In this document: positions 1-7,067 of the stretch, piece after piece
Layout of the letters: each line of letters opens with the position of its first letter
How positions within the stretch are numbered: position 1 is the first letter of the stretch
NCBI RefSeq assembly: GCF_026410385.1
Contig: NZ_JAPMLT010000011.1
Location: 1-64,000, forward strand
From: Tumebacillus lacus
Lineage (GTDB): Bacteria; Bacillota; Bacilli; Tumebacillales; Tumebacillaceae
Direction: 5' to 3'
Length of the DNA: 64,000 nt
Made by a program: the position numbers and the translations under genes
The notes under the pieces: model-generated
The model's input: only the letters and a program-made list of their open reading frames with translations
What the model was told of the DNA's origin: nothing
The model's database searches: none

Positions 1-286
1 GCCGGGTACCGGTGCCGGGACGACGACGCCGGGTACGGGCGGCGGGACGACGACGCCGGGCACCGGTGGAGGGACGACGACGCCGGGTACGGGCGGCGGG
101 ACGACGACGCCGGGTACGGGCGGCGGGACGACGACGCCGGGTACGGGCGGCGGGACGACGACGCCGGGTACGGGCGGCGGGACGACGACGCCGGGTACGG
201 GCGGCGGGACGACCACGCCGGGTACGGGCGGCGGGACGACCGGAGCCAGCGGAACAGGTGCCGGGACGGGTACGACGGAAGGGTAA
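1..286 (+). CDS. C-terminal tail of a PGTGGGTTT-repeat protein (5' end outside window)
   Basis: The frame beginning at base 2 is open from the window edge to a TAA at 284-286. It encodes about nine near-perfect copies of the nine-residue unit PGTGGGTTT (27 bp each, from base 2 to about 244), followed by a short Gly/Thr/Ser end. Proline, glycine and threonine-rich tails like this are usually extracellular spacers, for example at the end of class A penicillin-binding proteins or cell-wall proteins; no catalytic domain is inside the window, so the parent protein cannot be named. The arginine-rich translation of the neighbouring frame is only a shadow of the repeat. A terminator follows directly. 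Confidence 0.7.
   Translation, partial: PGTGAGTTTPGTGGGTTTPGTGGGTTTPGTGGGTTTPGTGGGTTTPGTGGGTTTPGTGGGTTTPGTGGGTTTPGTGGGTTGASGTGAGTGTTEG
2..244 (+). repeat. 27-bp tandem repeat array, about nine copies
   Basis: Units begin at 2, 29, 56, 83, 110, 137, 164, 191 and 218. The core is CCGGGTACGGGCGGC followed by GGGACGACGACG. Units 1 and 3 carry synonymous variants (ACC GGT in place of ACG GGC), the last units change ACG to ACC. The period is a multiple of three, so the array can expand or shrink without breaking the reading frame. Confidence 0.95.
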
Positions 287-302
287 TGAGTTTCGTTTGG
301 GA

Positions 303-339
303 AGAGGACTCCTTTTATGAAAAAAGGGGTCCTCTTTTT
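303..339 (+). terminator. Intrinsic terminator after the repeat protein
   Basis: AGAGGACTCCTTTT pairs with AAAAGGGGTCCTCT around a short loop, followed by TTTTT. Confidence 0.85.
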
Positions 340-405
340 GTTGGCATGTCGGACGAAGGGAGGGTCATAGAATCGAGCATACAATGTGCGAAGGGGTTGA
401 TCCCG

Positions 406-801
406 GTGGACGATCTGCTTCGGTTTCTTGGGGTGATGGCTGCGCTGTCCGCATCGGCTCAGACGATGACGCTGCAGGTGCGCAGGCGGATGAATTGGCT
501 GCGGTTTAAGGAAGGCGACGGCGATGATATCGAGTTGGTCGCGTTCAAGCGCGGCAAGGTACATGCCAATGTGCATCTGGCCTGCGGGGTGAACGGGGCG
601 ATCTTGGCGGCGGTGGCGAACATTCATCCGCTGTCGTATCTCGGGTTGACGCCGATCTGGGCGTACTCGCAGCTACCGTTGTTGACGAATGTGATGGATT
701 ATGTGTGTGCCGGTGTGTTGGTGGCGTACGGGGGCCCTTGGTTCCATGAGGTGCTCGGGATCTTGCGGGAATACAAGAAAAGTTTGCGAGGGACCGCTTG
801 A
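406..801 (+). CDS. Hypothetical protein, 131 aa
   Basis: I do not recognise the family. The start is placed at GTG 406 because GAAGGGG at 390-396 sits nine bases upstream. Earlier in-frame ATGs (286, 346) lie in or directly after the terminator of the preceding gene and are unlikely to be used. The protein starts MDDLLRFLG, has a basic, polar first half and a more hydrophobic second half (around HPLSYLGLTPIWAYSQLP), and ends in a basic tail KKSLRGTA. Third codon positions are strongly G/C, as in neighbouring real genes. A terminator overlaps its stop codon, so it looks monocistronic. Confidence 0.6.
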   Translation: MDDLLRFLGVMAALSASAQTMTLQVRRRMNWLRFKEGDGDDIELVAFKRGKVHANVHLACGVNGAILAAVANIHPLSYLGLTPIWAYSQLPLLTNVMDYVCAGVLVAYGGPWFHEVLGILREYKKSLRGTA

Positions 802-826
802 GCGGGTCTCCCGCTTCTTTTTTTTT
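800..826 (+). terminator. Intrinsic terminator
   Basis: GAGCGGG, loop TCT, CCCGCTTC, then nine T. It starts within the stop codon of the upstream gene. Confidence 0.75.
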
Positions 827-884
827 GGGGTGGACAAGTGTATCATGGAGGGATGACATCTTGAGTAGGTAAGGAGGAATCGCT

Positions 885-2273
885 TTGTCTATGTGGCGGT
901 TTCGCGCGGCTGTTTTGGCTGCGAAGACGGTAAAGAAGTTGTTGACGCTATCGGGTCGTAAAGGGACGACTCTGCCCGGGAAGGTCGCGCTGTCGATCTA
1001 TCCGGAGTTGTTGGCCGTATACGGAAAGATGCTCGGGGAGCAGATCGTGTTTGTGACCGGGACGAATGGGAAGACGACGACGAGTAACCTGCTCGTTCAT
1101 TTTCTGCGCGAAGATGGGCGTGAGGTGATCAGCAATAGTTTGGGTGCCAATCTGATTCAAGGGATCGCGACGACTCTGATCGAAGGCGTTGATACGCGCC
1201 GTCGCGGGCAACAGGCGGTGGTCCTGGAGGTCGATGAGGCGACGATCGGGAAGGTGATCGGGCATCTGCGTCCGAAAGCGGTCGTGGTGACGAACTTTTT
1301 CCGGGATCAGATGGATCGGTACGGGGAGCTGGATCATGTCGTGGATATGGTCGGGAATGCATTGAAAAAGGCGCCTGACTCCACGACGGTGATCTTGAAT
1401 GCGGATGATCCGTTGGTGACTTCGATTGCTCCGGACGGGAAGAATGTGGTGTATTTTGGAATCGAGTCGAGTGCGTTCGATTCGGAGGAGCATTCGGAAG
1501 TTCGGGACGGGAAGTATTGCCGGAAGTGTGGGTCGGAGTTGGAATATTCGTTGTACCATTATGGGCAGCTCGGGTTTTATCAGTGCCCGTCTTGCGGGTT
1601 CTCGCGCCCGGAGCCGTCGATTGCGGCGGAAGGGGTTCGGTTGGATGCGGAAGGGATTCGGTTTGGGGTAGGTGAGGTGACGGGGTTTATCAACTCGCCT
1701 GCTTTGTATAACGTGTATAATGCGTTGGCGGCTGTGACGGCTTCCACTGTGGTGGGGGTGGACGGCGATGTGCTGATGCGTGAGATGGGGTATATGAAGA
1801 CTCAGTTGGGGCGGATGGAACGGCTGATTTCCGGCTCCGGGAGAGAGTTGATGTTGACGTTGGTGAAGAATCCGACCGGGTTTAATGAGGTGCTCAAGGT
1901 GGTGGAGCATGAGAAGAAGCCGGTGGAGATGTTGATTATTTTGAATGACCGGTATGCGGATGGGACGGATGTGTCCTGGATCTGGGATACGAATGTGGAA
2001 CGGCTGCAGCAGTTTGCGGATCTGCGCAAGATCTATGTGGCCGGGACGCGGGCTGAGGATTTTGCGATTCGGTTGAAGTACGCAGATCTGGGGGAGATTA
2101 CGGAGATTGTGGAAGGGGATACGCAGTCGGTGGATGAGGCGGTGAAGAGGTTGGCGGGAGATTCGATGTTGTATATCCTGTCGACGTATACGTCGCTTTA
2201 TCTGGTGAGGGATCATCTGTTGGCTCAAGGGGGCCAAGAGGTGGGAAGACGGCAGGCGGTGTCGGCTTCGTAG
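885..2273 (+). CDS. murT: MurT-type Mur ligase (lipid II isoglutaminyl synthase, ligase subunit)
   Basis: A 462-aa Mur ligase of the MurT group, which with the glutaminase GatD amidates the D-Glu residue of the peptidoglycan stem peptide in the cytoplasm. The ATP-binding loop TGTNGKTTT lies near residue 58; the central Mur domain is followed by a four-cysteine zinc ribbon (CRKCGSE and CPSCG, about residues 210-242) that is typical of MurT and absent from ordinary Mur ligases; a DUF1727 C-terminal part follows with DRYADGTDVSWIWD. The TTG start at 885 is fixed by AAGGAGGA at 871-878. Known murT genes are nearly always followed by gatD. Here the next features are a T/G-rich spacer and tRNA genes, and the upstream gene is not a glutaminase, so the partner must be elsewhere or missing. 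Confidence 0.9.
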   Translation: MSMWRFRAAVLAAKTVKKLLTLSGRKGTTLPGKVALSIYPELLAVYGKMLGEQIVFVTGTNGKTTTSNLLVHFLREDGREVISNSLGANLIQGIATTLIEGVDTRRRGQQAVVLEVDEATIGKVIGHLRPKAVVVTNFFRDQMDRYGELDHVVDMVGNALKKAPDSTTVILNADDPLVTSIAPDGKNVVYFGIESSAFDSEEHSEVRDGKYCRKCGSELEYSLYHYGQLGFYQCPSCGFSRPEPSIAAEGVRLDAEGIRFGVGEVTGFINSPALYNVYNALAAVTASTVVGVDGDVLMREMGYMKTQLGRMERLISGSGRELMLTLVKNPTGFNEVLKVVEHEKKPVEMLIILNDRYADGTDVSWIWDTNVERLQQFADLRKIYVAGTRAEDFAIRLKYADLGEITEIVEGDTQSVDEAVKRLAGDSMLYILSTYTSLYLVRDHLLAQGGQEVGRRQAVSAS

Positions 2274-2354
2274 GGTTTGGTTTTTTGGTTGAAAGGGCGA
2301 TCTGGGTTCCGCTGGTTTGGTGGGATTTGGGTCGTTTTTTTTGTGGGGTGGGGG

Positions 2355-2383
2355 TTGTTTTTTTGGGGGGGAGGTGGTATGAT
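2355..2383 (+). promoter_or_regulatory. Probable promoter of the tRNA pair
   Basis: TTGTTT (2355-2360), 17-base spacer, TATGAT (2378-2383), with TGG directly before the -10 box. It lies in a G/T-only-looking spacer after murT. Confidence 0.5.
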
Positions 2384-2424
2384 AACACATGTCGCCGCTG
2401 AGAGCGGGACAAGGTTACAGATAT

Positions 2425-2501
2425 GGCGGTGTAGCTCAGCTGGCTAGAGCATTCGGTTCATACCCGAAGGGTCGGGGGTTCAAGTCCCTCCGCCGCTACC
2501 A
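2425..2501 (+). tRNA. tRNA-Met (CAT), elongator type
   Basis: A full cloverleaf can be read: acceptor GGCGGTG with CGCCGCT, D arm GCTC-GAGC, anticodon stem TTCGG/CCGAA around TTCATAC (anticodon CAT), and T arm with GTTCAAGTC. CCA is encoded. The sequence resembles the Bacillus elongator tRNA-Met. A CAT anticodon could also be a tRNA-Ile that becomes lysidine-modified, but the acceptor stem favours Met. Confidence 0.93.
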
Positions 2502-2505
2502 ATAT

Positions 2506-2589
2506 GGAGAGATACCAAAGTGGCCAACTGGGGCGGACTGTAAATCCGTTGCGAAAGCTTCGAAGGTTCGAATCCTTCTCTCTCCACCA
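2506..2589 (+). tRNA. tRNA-Tyr (GTA)
   Basis: A class II tRNA with acceptor GGAGAGA/TCTCTCC, anticodon loop CTGTAAA (anticodon GTA), a long variable arm (around TTGCGAAAGCTTC) and encoded CCA. It lies four bases after tRNA-Met, so both are cotranscribed. Confidence 0.95.
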
Positions 2590-2595
2590 TAAAAG

Positions 2596-2632
2596 AAAAA
2601 GGCTGTTGGGCGGATGCTCAGCAGCCTTTTTG
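2596..2632 (+). terminator. Intrinsic terminator of the tRNA pair
   Basis: AAAAAGGCTGTTGGGC pairs with GCTCAGCAGCCTTTTT through G-U pairs. Confidence 0.85.
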
Positions 2633-2666
2633 TATTTCGGTGCAGATTGGGTTGGGTGGTGGGTCC

Positions 2667-2774
2667 GGGTGGGGAGGTGGTTGCGGGTTCCCGTCGTGGG
2701 CCCCTCCCTTTGATTTAGTTTTTTGATGGTGGGGAGGGGCCCACAAAGGTCACCTCTCCACCACCTCCCCACCC
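2667..2774. repeat. Nested inverted repeats (possible 108-nt double hairpin)
   Basis: The outer arms GGGTGGGGAGGTGG (2667-2680) and CCACCTCCCCACCC (2761-2774) are perfect complements, and so are the inner arms GTGGGCCCCTCCC (2696-2708) and GGGAGGGGCCCAC (2732-2744). Neither strand has a T run after the stem, so this is not an ordinary intrinsic terminator. It fills the gap between the tRNA terminator and the end of the flavoprotein gene on the other strand. Confidence 0.85.
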
Positions 2775-2841
2775 TTCCCATCGTTGGCTGACCAGTTGTT
2801 GGGGGCACAGGCTTTTCCAGATCCCCTCGCGGGGGAGTCCG

Positions 2842-4119
2842 TTACGATGTAACGGTTCCGGTGGCGAGTTCGGCTGCTGCTTTGCCGGCTGTGAAGCCGG
2901 TGGAGAAGGCGACGGTGATGTTGTAGCCGCCGGTGTAGCCGTGGATGTCGAGGACTTCGCCGGCGAAGAAGAGGCCGGGGGTGAGCTTGGACATCATGGT
3001 CTTGGGGGTGATCTCTTTGAGATGCACGCCTCCGCCGGTGATGAAGGCCTCTTCGAGGGAGAGGGTGCCCGTGGCGCGGATGGGGAACTGTTTGATCAGT
3101 TCGGCGAGCTGCTGCCAGGGCTTTTTGGGGATGTTGGCGAAGGTGATGTCGTCTTGGAGTTCGGCTCTGGCGAGCAGGAGCGGGATGATGCGCTCGGGCA
3201 GGTAGCCTTTGAGGACGTTTTTGATGGCGCGCTTTGGCTCTTGCTCTGCAAGAGCATAGGTCTCGCGGTAGATGGTGTCTGTCGTTTTGTCGGGCAGGAG
3301 GTCGAGGGTCATGTGGACGACTCCGGCGCCGGTTTTTTTGAGCTCTTTGACGACGAATTGGGAGCAGCGCAGCACGGCCGGGCCTGACAGGCCAAAGTGG
3401 GTGAAGATCATGTCGCCTTCGTGGGTGATCAGGCGCTTGCCTTTGGCGTTGAGGACGCTCAGTTCGATGTTGCGCAGTGAGAGGCCCTGAAGGCTTTTGT
3501 CTTTGATGAAGGGCTCGTTGGATTTGATCGGGACTTCGGTGGGGTAGAGGTCGGTGATGGTGTGACCCGCCGCCTCTGCCCACGGGTAGCCGTCGCCGGT
3601 GGAGCCCGTTTTGGGGACCGATTTGCCTCCAGAGGCGATGATGACCGCCGGTGCGTCGATCGTTTGGCCGGATTTGAGTTTGACGCCCGCGACTTTGCCG
3701 TCCGCGTAGCGGACATGGTCGACGGGGGTGTGCAGGCGATACTCGACGCCGACTTGGTCGGCTTTGCTGAGCAGGGCGTCGAGGACGCTCTTGGCTTTGT
3801 CGGTGACGGGGAACATGCGGCCGCGGTCTTCTTCTTTGAGACGGATGCCAAGGTCTTCGAAGAAGGCCATGATGTCGCGGTTGTTGAAGACGGCGAACGG
3901 GCCGTGCATGAAACGGCCGTTGCCGGGGATGTGCTTGATCAGTTCGTCCGTCTCTTTGGCGTTGGTGACGTTGCAGCGGCCGCCGCCGGAGATGAGCAGT
4001 TTGCGTCCGAGGCGGTCGCCTTTTTCGAGGAGCAGGACGCGGGCGCCGTGAAGACCCGCCGAGATGGCGGACATCAAGCCTGCCGGGCCGCCGCCGATGA
4101 CGATGCAGTCGTATGTCAT
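2842..4119 (-). CDS. HI0933/YhiN-family FAD-dependent oxidoreductase
   Basis: A 425-aa flavoprotein. The N-terminal dinucleotide fold is clear ([15 protein letters not shown] near residues 6-20), followed by the family signature [13 protein letters not shown] near 40-52 and a C-terminal FAD motif with [14 protein letters not shown]. These are hallmarks of the HI0933 group (often annotated as aminoacetone oxidase family or BaiN-like); the true substrate is not known from sequence. The start at 4119 is chosen because GGAGGT lies nine bases upstream and the Rossmann motif begins immediately; an in-frame extension upstream would run through the terminator of the preceding gene. Confidence 0.88.
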   Translation of the reverse strand: MTYDCIVIGGGPAGLMSAISAGLHGARVLLLEKGDRLGRKLLISGGGRCNVTNAKETDELIKHIPGNGRFMHGPFAVFNNRDIMAFFEDLGIRLKEEDRGRMFPVTDKAKSVLDALLSKADQVGVEYRLHTPVDHVRYADGKVAGVKLKSGQTIDAPAVIIASGGKSVPKTGSTGDGYPWAEAAGHTITDLYPTEVPIKSNEPFIKDKSLQGLSLRNIELSVLNAKGKRLITHEGDMIFTHFGLSGPAVLRCSQFVVKELKKTGAGVVHMTLDLLPDKTTDTIYRETYALAEQEPKRAIKNVLKGYLPERIIPLLLARAELQDDITFANIPKKPWQQLAELIKQFPIRATGTLSLEEAFITGGGVHLKEITPKTMMSKLTPGLFFAGEVLDIHGYTGGYNITVAFSTGFTAGKAAAELATGTVTS

Positions 4120-4155
4120 AGGATAGTACCTCCGGTATGTAGGAAAGCGAAGATC

Positions 4156-4195
4156 GAAAAAAAGCCACTGTTCGAAGAAACAGTGGCTCTTTTTT
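4156..4195 (-). terminator. Intrinsic terminator of the DUF1292 gene
   Basis: AGCCACTGTT pairs with AACAGTGGCT; on the minus strand it is followed by a T run. A-rich and T-rich flanks make it usable in both directions. Confidence 0.85.
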
Positions 4196-4208
4196 GTGAG
4201 TGGTCGAA

Positions 4209-4505
4209 TTACTCGGAGAGCTTTTCGTACGCTGCGACGACGCGGTTCCATTCGTCTTCTTCTTCGATGTCGACGAGGTAGTCGCCTTCCTCGTCCGCTT
4301 CGATGCGCATGATGAAGCCGTCTTCATCTTCGCCGTCAGCCGGCACGAGGATCGCGTAGTTTTGTTCGCCAACCGGCATGGTTTCGACGATGATGAACTC
4401 GCGCTCGTTGCCTTCGTCGTCGGTCAGGATGACGACTTCTTCGTGCTCGTGATCATGATCGTGGTTGCAGTTTTCGTCGTGGATATGTACGTCTTTTTCG
4501 GACAT
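4209..4505 (-). CDS. DUF1292 family protein with His-rich N-terminus
   Basis: A 98-aa acidic protein of the DUF1292 (YrzB-like) family: a beta-rich core with [23 protein letters not shown] and [11 protein letters not shown]. Residues 7-22 are packed with histidine and aspartate ([16 protein letters not shown]), which looks like a metal-binding arm. In Bacillus this family sits in the yrrK-yrzB operon; here it stands alone between two terminators. Start ATG at 4505 has AGAGGGGG upstream. Function is unknown. Confidence 0.8.
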   Translation of the reverse strand: MSEKDVHIHDENCNHDHDHEHEEVVILTDDEGNEREFIIVETMPVGEQNYAILVPADGEDEDGFIMRIEADEEGDYLVDIEEEDEWNRVVAAYEKLSE

Positions 4506-4608
4506 GAGGAAAACCCCCTCTTCCTATATTTGGTCAAGAAGCTTGTGGGCCAAAAGACTTGATAATCATATCATTTCATGTTTCGGGCAGTCAAATACTG
4601 CCTGTTTT

Positions 4609-4962
4609 TTACAGGCTGTCGGAGATGGTGCCCGCGATCAGCTTGGTGATCGATTCGAGCAGCTCGTCCACTTTGCCCATGGCCGTCTTGTAGGCCTGAA
4701 CTTCCGGGTAGGCGTCCAGTTCGGCGGACAGTTTTTTGATGTCGGCGCGCAGGCCGTCGAGGTGACTGCCGGTGCCGTGTTCGCTGAGGCGCTCGTATTG
4801 GTCTTGCAAGTCGCGGAATTGACGGACTTTGACGGAGATGACCGGGTGGTCGTTCATCGCTTGTTCCGCCGCTTTGTAGGCGGTGACTTCCGGTGAGTCG
4901 AGGATCAGTTGGCCAAGCTCGAATGCCTGTGCCCAGATCTCGTTGCGGTCCAGTATGGTCAT
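4609..4962 (-). CDS. YlbF/YmcA-family protein
   Basis: A 117-aa all-helical protein. The middle (DHPVISVKVRQFRDLQDQYE) and the end (PEVQAYKTAMGKVDELLE) match the Com_YlbF family, whose members RicA (YmcA) and RicF (YlbF) with RicT form the Y-complex that modulates RNase Y and Spo0A phosphorylation in B. subtilis. It is closer to YmcA in its end, but it is shorter and has no cysteine, whereas the Ric proteins use C-terminal cysteines for an iron-sulfur cluster. It may therefore be a separate YheA-like branch. Start ATG 4962 has AGGGAGGA upstream; the longer open frame crosses another gene's terminator. Confidence 0.75.
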   Translation of the reverse strand: MTILDRNEIWAQAFELGQLILDSPEVTAYKAAEQAMNDHPVISVKVRQFRDLQDQYERLSEHGTGSHLDGLRADIKKLSAELDAYPEVQAYKTAMGKVDELLESITKLIAGTISDSL

Positions 4963-5023
4963 GAAAGGGTCCTCCCTTTGTTGGGCTTGAGTGAAAAAGA
5001 TATTGTCTAGTATAGCACACATG

Positions 5024-5054
5024 GAAAAAGATCCACACATCGGGTGTGTGGATC
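5024..5054 (-). terminator. Intrinsic terminator
   Basis: GATCCACACA and TGTGTGGATC, followed on the minus strand by TTTTT. It ends the small membrane protein gene at 5075-5272. Confidence 0.85.
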
Positions 5055-5074
5055 TCTGTGACAGTTGTATGAGA

Positions 5075-5272
5075 TCAGTGCTTGTATTGATGGTTGGCGT
5101 TGTGGTGCTTGAACGCTTCATCGCGACGGTTGTCGAAGTACTCGGTCATGAAGCCGAGAGCGACGCCGATCAAGATGGTCAGGCCGAAGATCGCGTAGTT
5201 TTTCGTCGCGATGCCGACAAGAACGATGATGAACGTCAGAGTATAGAAAAAGTAACGGTTGAGCATCGACAT
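5075..5272 (-). CDS. Small two-helix membrane protein, 65 aa
   Basis: Two hydrophobic stretches (about residues 7-22, FFYTLTFIIVLVGIA, and 25-42, YAIFGLTILIGVALGFM) followed by a polar, His/Asn-rich tail ending NANHQYKH. No family recognised. Start ATG 5272 lies nine bases after AGGAGG; a second ATG is two codons further. It has its own terminator. Confidence 0.7.
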   Translation of the reverse strand: MSMLNRYFFYTLTFIIVLVGIATKNYAIFGLTILIGVALGFMTEYFDNRRDEAFKHHNANHQYKH

Positions 5273-5341
5273 GTAAGGGTCCCTCCTTTGCTTCTGCTCT
5301 CTATTATAGCGGGTCGGAGTGATTTCGACCACCCGTTCGAA

Positions 5342-5372
5342 GAAGAAAAACCCCACAGGGATGTGGGGTTTT
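5342..5372 (-). terminator. Intrinsic terminator
   Basis: AAAACCCCACA and TGTGGGGTTTT with a four-base loop; on the minus strand it ends in TTTTTCTTCTT. Confidence 0.85.
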
Positions 5373-5375
5373 GGG

Positions 5376-5687
5376 TCAGATCGGGTAGTAGGGGTGATCC
5401 TGTGGGTCGCTGTCGACGTTGTTGACAAAGCCCCAGCTCTCGATCATGCCGTTCGGCCAGCGGTGTTCGTTTGCGTGGGCGAGCGGCTGGATGCTCTCGG
5501 CCGGCGTGGCCGGGACGTAGACGCCTTCGAGGACGTATTTGGCCGTTTCGAGGCAACGGCGGGCGTTGGTCAGGGCGTCGGGCAAGCTCGGGTCGGTCAG
5601 GTAGAAGATCGCCGAGTTGATGAGGCTTCGGGCCGATTGCTCGACTTCGCCGACGCGCTGTTGGTAACGTTCCATAGACAATGGCAT
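5376..5687 (-). CDS. Hypothetical protein, 103 aa
   Basis: No family recognised. The N-terminal half is helical (RYQQRVGEVEQSARSLINSA, then RRCLETAKYVLEGVYV), the C-terminal part is rich in Pro, Trp and Tyr and ends DHPYYPI. Start ATG 5687 has AAGGAGGGG eight bases upstream. It is the third in a row of short, individually terminated minus-strand genes. Confidence 0.65.
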   Translation of the reverse strand: MPLSMERYQQRVGEVEQSARSLINSAIFYLTDPSLPDALTNARRCLETAKYVLEGVYVPATPAESIQPLAHANEHRWPNGMIESWGFVNNVDSDPQDHPYYPI

Positions 5688-5753
5688 GTGATTCCCCTCC
5701 TTGAAAACACTTCGCTTCCCTAGTCTCTGCCAGTTCGTTCAAGAGATATTCAC

Positions 5754-5782
5754 TTGACTAGGCAAGGCATCAATCTTATGCT
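5754..5782 (+). promoter_or_regulatory. Sigma-A-type promoter of a 39-aa membrane peptide
   Basis: TTGACT (5754-5759), 17-base spacer, TATGCT (5777-5782). The TTG and ATG codons inside these boxes look like starts of a longer reading frame, but they belong to the promoter. Confidence 0.7.
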
Positions 5783-5831
5783 AGATGGGAATACGAATGG
5801 AATACGAAAGTATGGAAAGGGGGCAACGCCC

Positions 5832-5951
5832 GTGCTCGGACTGATCATTACCGTAGCAGCTACGTTCGGCCTGCTCTTCATGTGTGCTTCCATCACCAAG
5901 GAAAACACCGAGAAGGCGGTTCGCAAACATTACGAGAACTGGGAGAACTAA
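5832..5951 (+). CDS. Small single-pass membrane peptide, 39 aa
   Basis: GTG start at 5832 preceded by AAAGGGGG (5816-5823) with eight bases spacing. Residues 1-20 are hydrophobic (LGLIITVAATFGLLFMCAS) and the rest is charged (ITKENTEKAVRKHYENWEN), giving a one-helix membrane protein with a short soluble tail. The same frame stays open upstream to TTG 5754, but that part contains the promoter. A terminator follows at 5977. No family recognised. Confidence 0.65.
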   Translation: MLGLIITVAATFGLLFMCASITKENTEKAVRKHYENWEN

Positions 5952-5976
5952 GTTCCCATTCTAGCGTCTAGGTGAG

Positions 5977-6008
5977 CAGCAGGGCTTGTTACAGGCCCTG
6001 CTGTTTTT
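5977..6008 (+). terminator. Intrinsic terminator of the 39-aa peptide gene
   Basis: CAGCAGGGC and GCCCTGCTG, followed by TTTTT. Confidence 0.85.
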
Positions 6009-6037
6009 CCACACGAAAGGGGCCCCGTTTACCTGTC

Positions 6038-6493
6038 ATGAGCCAACACAAGTTTCGCTTTAACAAGGCGCGTGAATACGCCTTTTTCAATGAGCATGTC
6101 CACTTGTTGTTCGTGGATTTCGAACGCGATGAAAAGCAGGAGCTGTATCTGATCCGCGATGTGGAAGCGGACGGCACTTACATATTGGATTACCCGGGGG
6201 AGCTGTTTACCGAACAGATCCGCGAGTTGGTGAAGTCGATTTTCTTTGTGCAGGTGCAGGAGGAAAATCAAGCCGAAAAGCGCTATGTGCTCGGAGCGTT
6301 CTTCACGTATATGCGTCAGGAATACGCCCTGTACTACGACCGGGACAGCGAGACGGTCGAAGAGTTGGTGTTCTTCCGCGCCAAGGCGACCGGCACCGGT
6401 GACTGGGAGCTGGAAAACGTCGCCCACGAGGAAGAGTACCAAGAGATCGTCGCACACGTTCTCGACAAGTACGGCTCGTTTTTGAGCAAATAA
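6038..6493 (+). CDS. DUF1292-like protein, 151 aa
   Basis: Starts MSQHKFRFNKAREYAFF. It seems to contain two short beta-rich halves: HVHLLFVDFERDEKQELYLIRDVEADGTYIL and, later, YALYYDRDSETVEELVFFRA followed by an acidic HEEEYQEIV helix. The second half has the look of DUF1292. An in-frame ATG at 5972 lies in the preceding terminator, so 6038 is used, although the best Shine-Dalgarno (GAAAGGGG) is somewhat far away. A terminator follows directly. Confidence 0.7.
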   Translation: MSQHKFRFNKAREYAFFNEHVHLLFVDFERDEKQELYLIRDVEADGTYILDYPGELFTEQIRELVKSIFFVQVQEENQAEKRYVLGAFFTYMRQEYALYYDRDSETVEELVFFRAKATGTGDWELENVAHEEEYQEIVAHVLDKYGSFLSK

Positions 6494-6498
6494 AAAGG

Positions 6499-6534
6499 CG
6501 GTCTCACGCTGATGGGCGTGGAGACCGTTTTTTT
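6499..6534 (+). terminator. Intrinsic terminator
   Basis: CGGTCTCACGC pairs with GCGTGGAGACCG (one bulge), then seven T. Confidence 0.8.
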
Positions 6535-6550
6535 GAGCTTCAGAGTAAAA

Positions 6551-6702
6551 TGCGTGATCGTCGTTGTGCAAAGGATCGACGGTCTGTTTTGCTTTCGAGG
6601 ACTTGCTTGATCGTCATGGTGCGAAGGAAAAGATCGGTTTCGCTTTCGAATACTTGCGTGAGTGTCATGGTGCGAAGGAAAGACGGTCTGACACGAGGAT
6701 GT
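6551..6702. repeat. Three degenerate tandem repeats of 51-53 bp
   Basis: Copies start at 6551 (TGCGTGATCGTCGTTGTGCA), 6604 (TGCTTGATCGTCATGGTGCG) and 6655 (TGCGTGAGTGTCATGGTGCG). Each contains a GTGC-AAGGA block and a CGGT block, and the first two contain GCTTTCGA. They fill the space between two convergent genes, ending in a terminator whose arm (GACGGTCTG) also occurs in copy 1. Confidence 0.8.
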
Positions 6703-6720
6703 GTGCAGACCGTCTTTTTT
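6680..6720. terminator. Bidirectional terminator between convergent genes
   Basis: AGACGGTCTG and CAGACCGTCT enclose ACACGAGGATGTGTG; TTTTTT follows on the plus strand, and TCTTTCCTTC on the minus strand. Confidence 0.75.
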
Positions 6721-6733
6721 CGTGATTTTCTTT

Positions 6734-7000
6734 TTAGAGGTTGCCGAGGAGGAATTCGCGGAGCTCTTCGGCTTGGGCTTCGTCGTCGATGGCGAAGGTT
6801 TGCATGAGCAGGTGGAGCTTTTCTTCTTCGAGGTCGTCTTTGCCGACGATGCCGAAGCGGCCGTTCTGGATGTTGAGCACCAGCGTTTTGCCGTAGAAAT
6901 GCGTACTGGTGGTGATGGCGAGATCCCAGCGGTGGTCGCCGACAAACCCGACGTAGCGGGTGACCGTCTCTTCACTTTGTTCGTACATTTTGATATGCAA
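6734..7000 (-). CDS. DUF3055-like small protein, 88 aa
   Basis: The sequence YVGFVGDHRWDLAITTSTHFYGKTLVLNIQ in short pieces (DLAITTSTHFYGKTLVL; RFGIVGKDDLEEEKL) and an acidic C-terminus ending EELREFLLGNL suggest the DUF3055 (SAV0927-like) family of Bacillales; the assignment is from memory and function is unknown. Start: TTG 7000 has GAGGTG six bases upstream; the in-frame GTG at 7009 and ATG at 6988 have worse spacing. Its terminator is shared with the convergent repeats. Confidence 0.65.
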   Translation of the reverse strand: MHIKMYEQSEETVTRYVGFVGDHRWDLAITTSTHFYGKTLVLNIQNGRFGIVGKDDLEEEKLHLLMQTFAIDDEAQAEELREFLLGNL

Positions 7001-7035
7001 CGCTAACACCTCGTCTTTTTTATGTACCTCATCTT

Positions 7036-7065
7036 ATCATAACGATTTTCGATCCCCATCTACAA
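7036..7065 (-). promoter_or_regulatory. Probable promoter of the DUF3055-like gene
   Basis: On the minus strand TTGTAG, 18-base spacer, TATGAT. Confidence 0.45.
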
Positions 7066-7067
7066 GC

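Noticed and set aside
2-244. CRISPR-like array
   Set aside because: Units are contiguous 27-bp tandem copies without unique spacers and are in frame with a coding sequence.
12-320. Arginine-rich 102-aa frame across the repeat array
   Set aside because: Out-of-frame reading of the PGTGGGTTT repeat; it also runs through the terminator.
948-2390. 480-aa open frame on the minus strand across murT
   Set aside because: Antisense shadow of murT; composition is His/Arg/Pro-rich, with no motif and no ribosome site.
5236-5742. 168-aa minus-strand frame near 5.5 kb
   Set aside because: Out of frame with the 103-aa gene that has a ribosome site and terminator; Arg/Pro-rich composition typical of shadows here.
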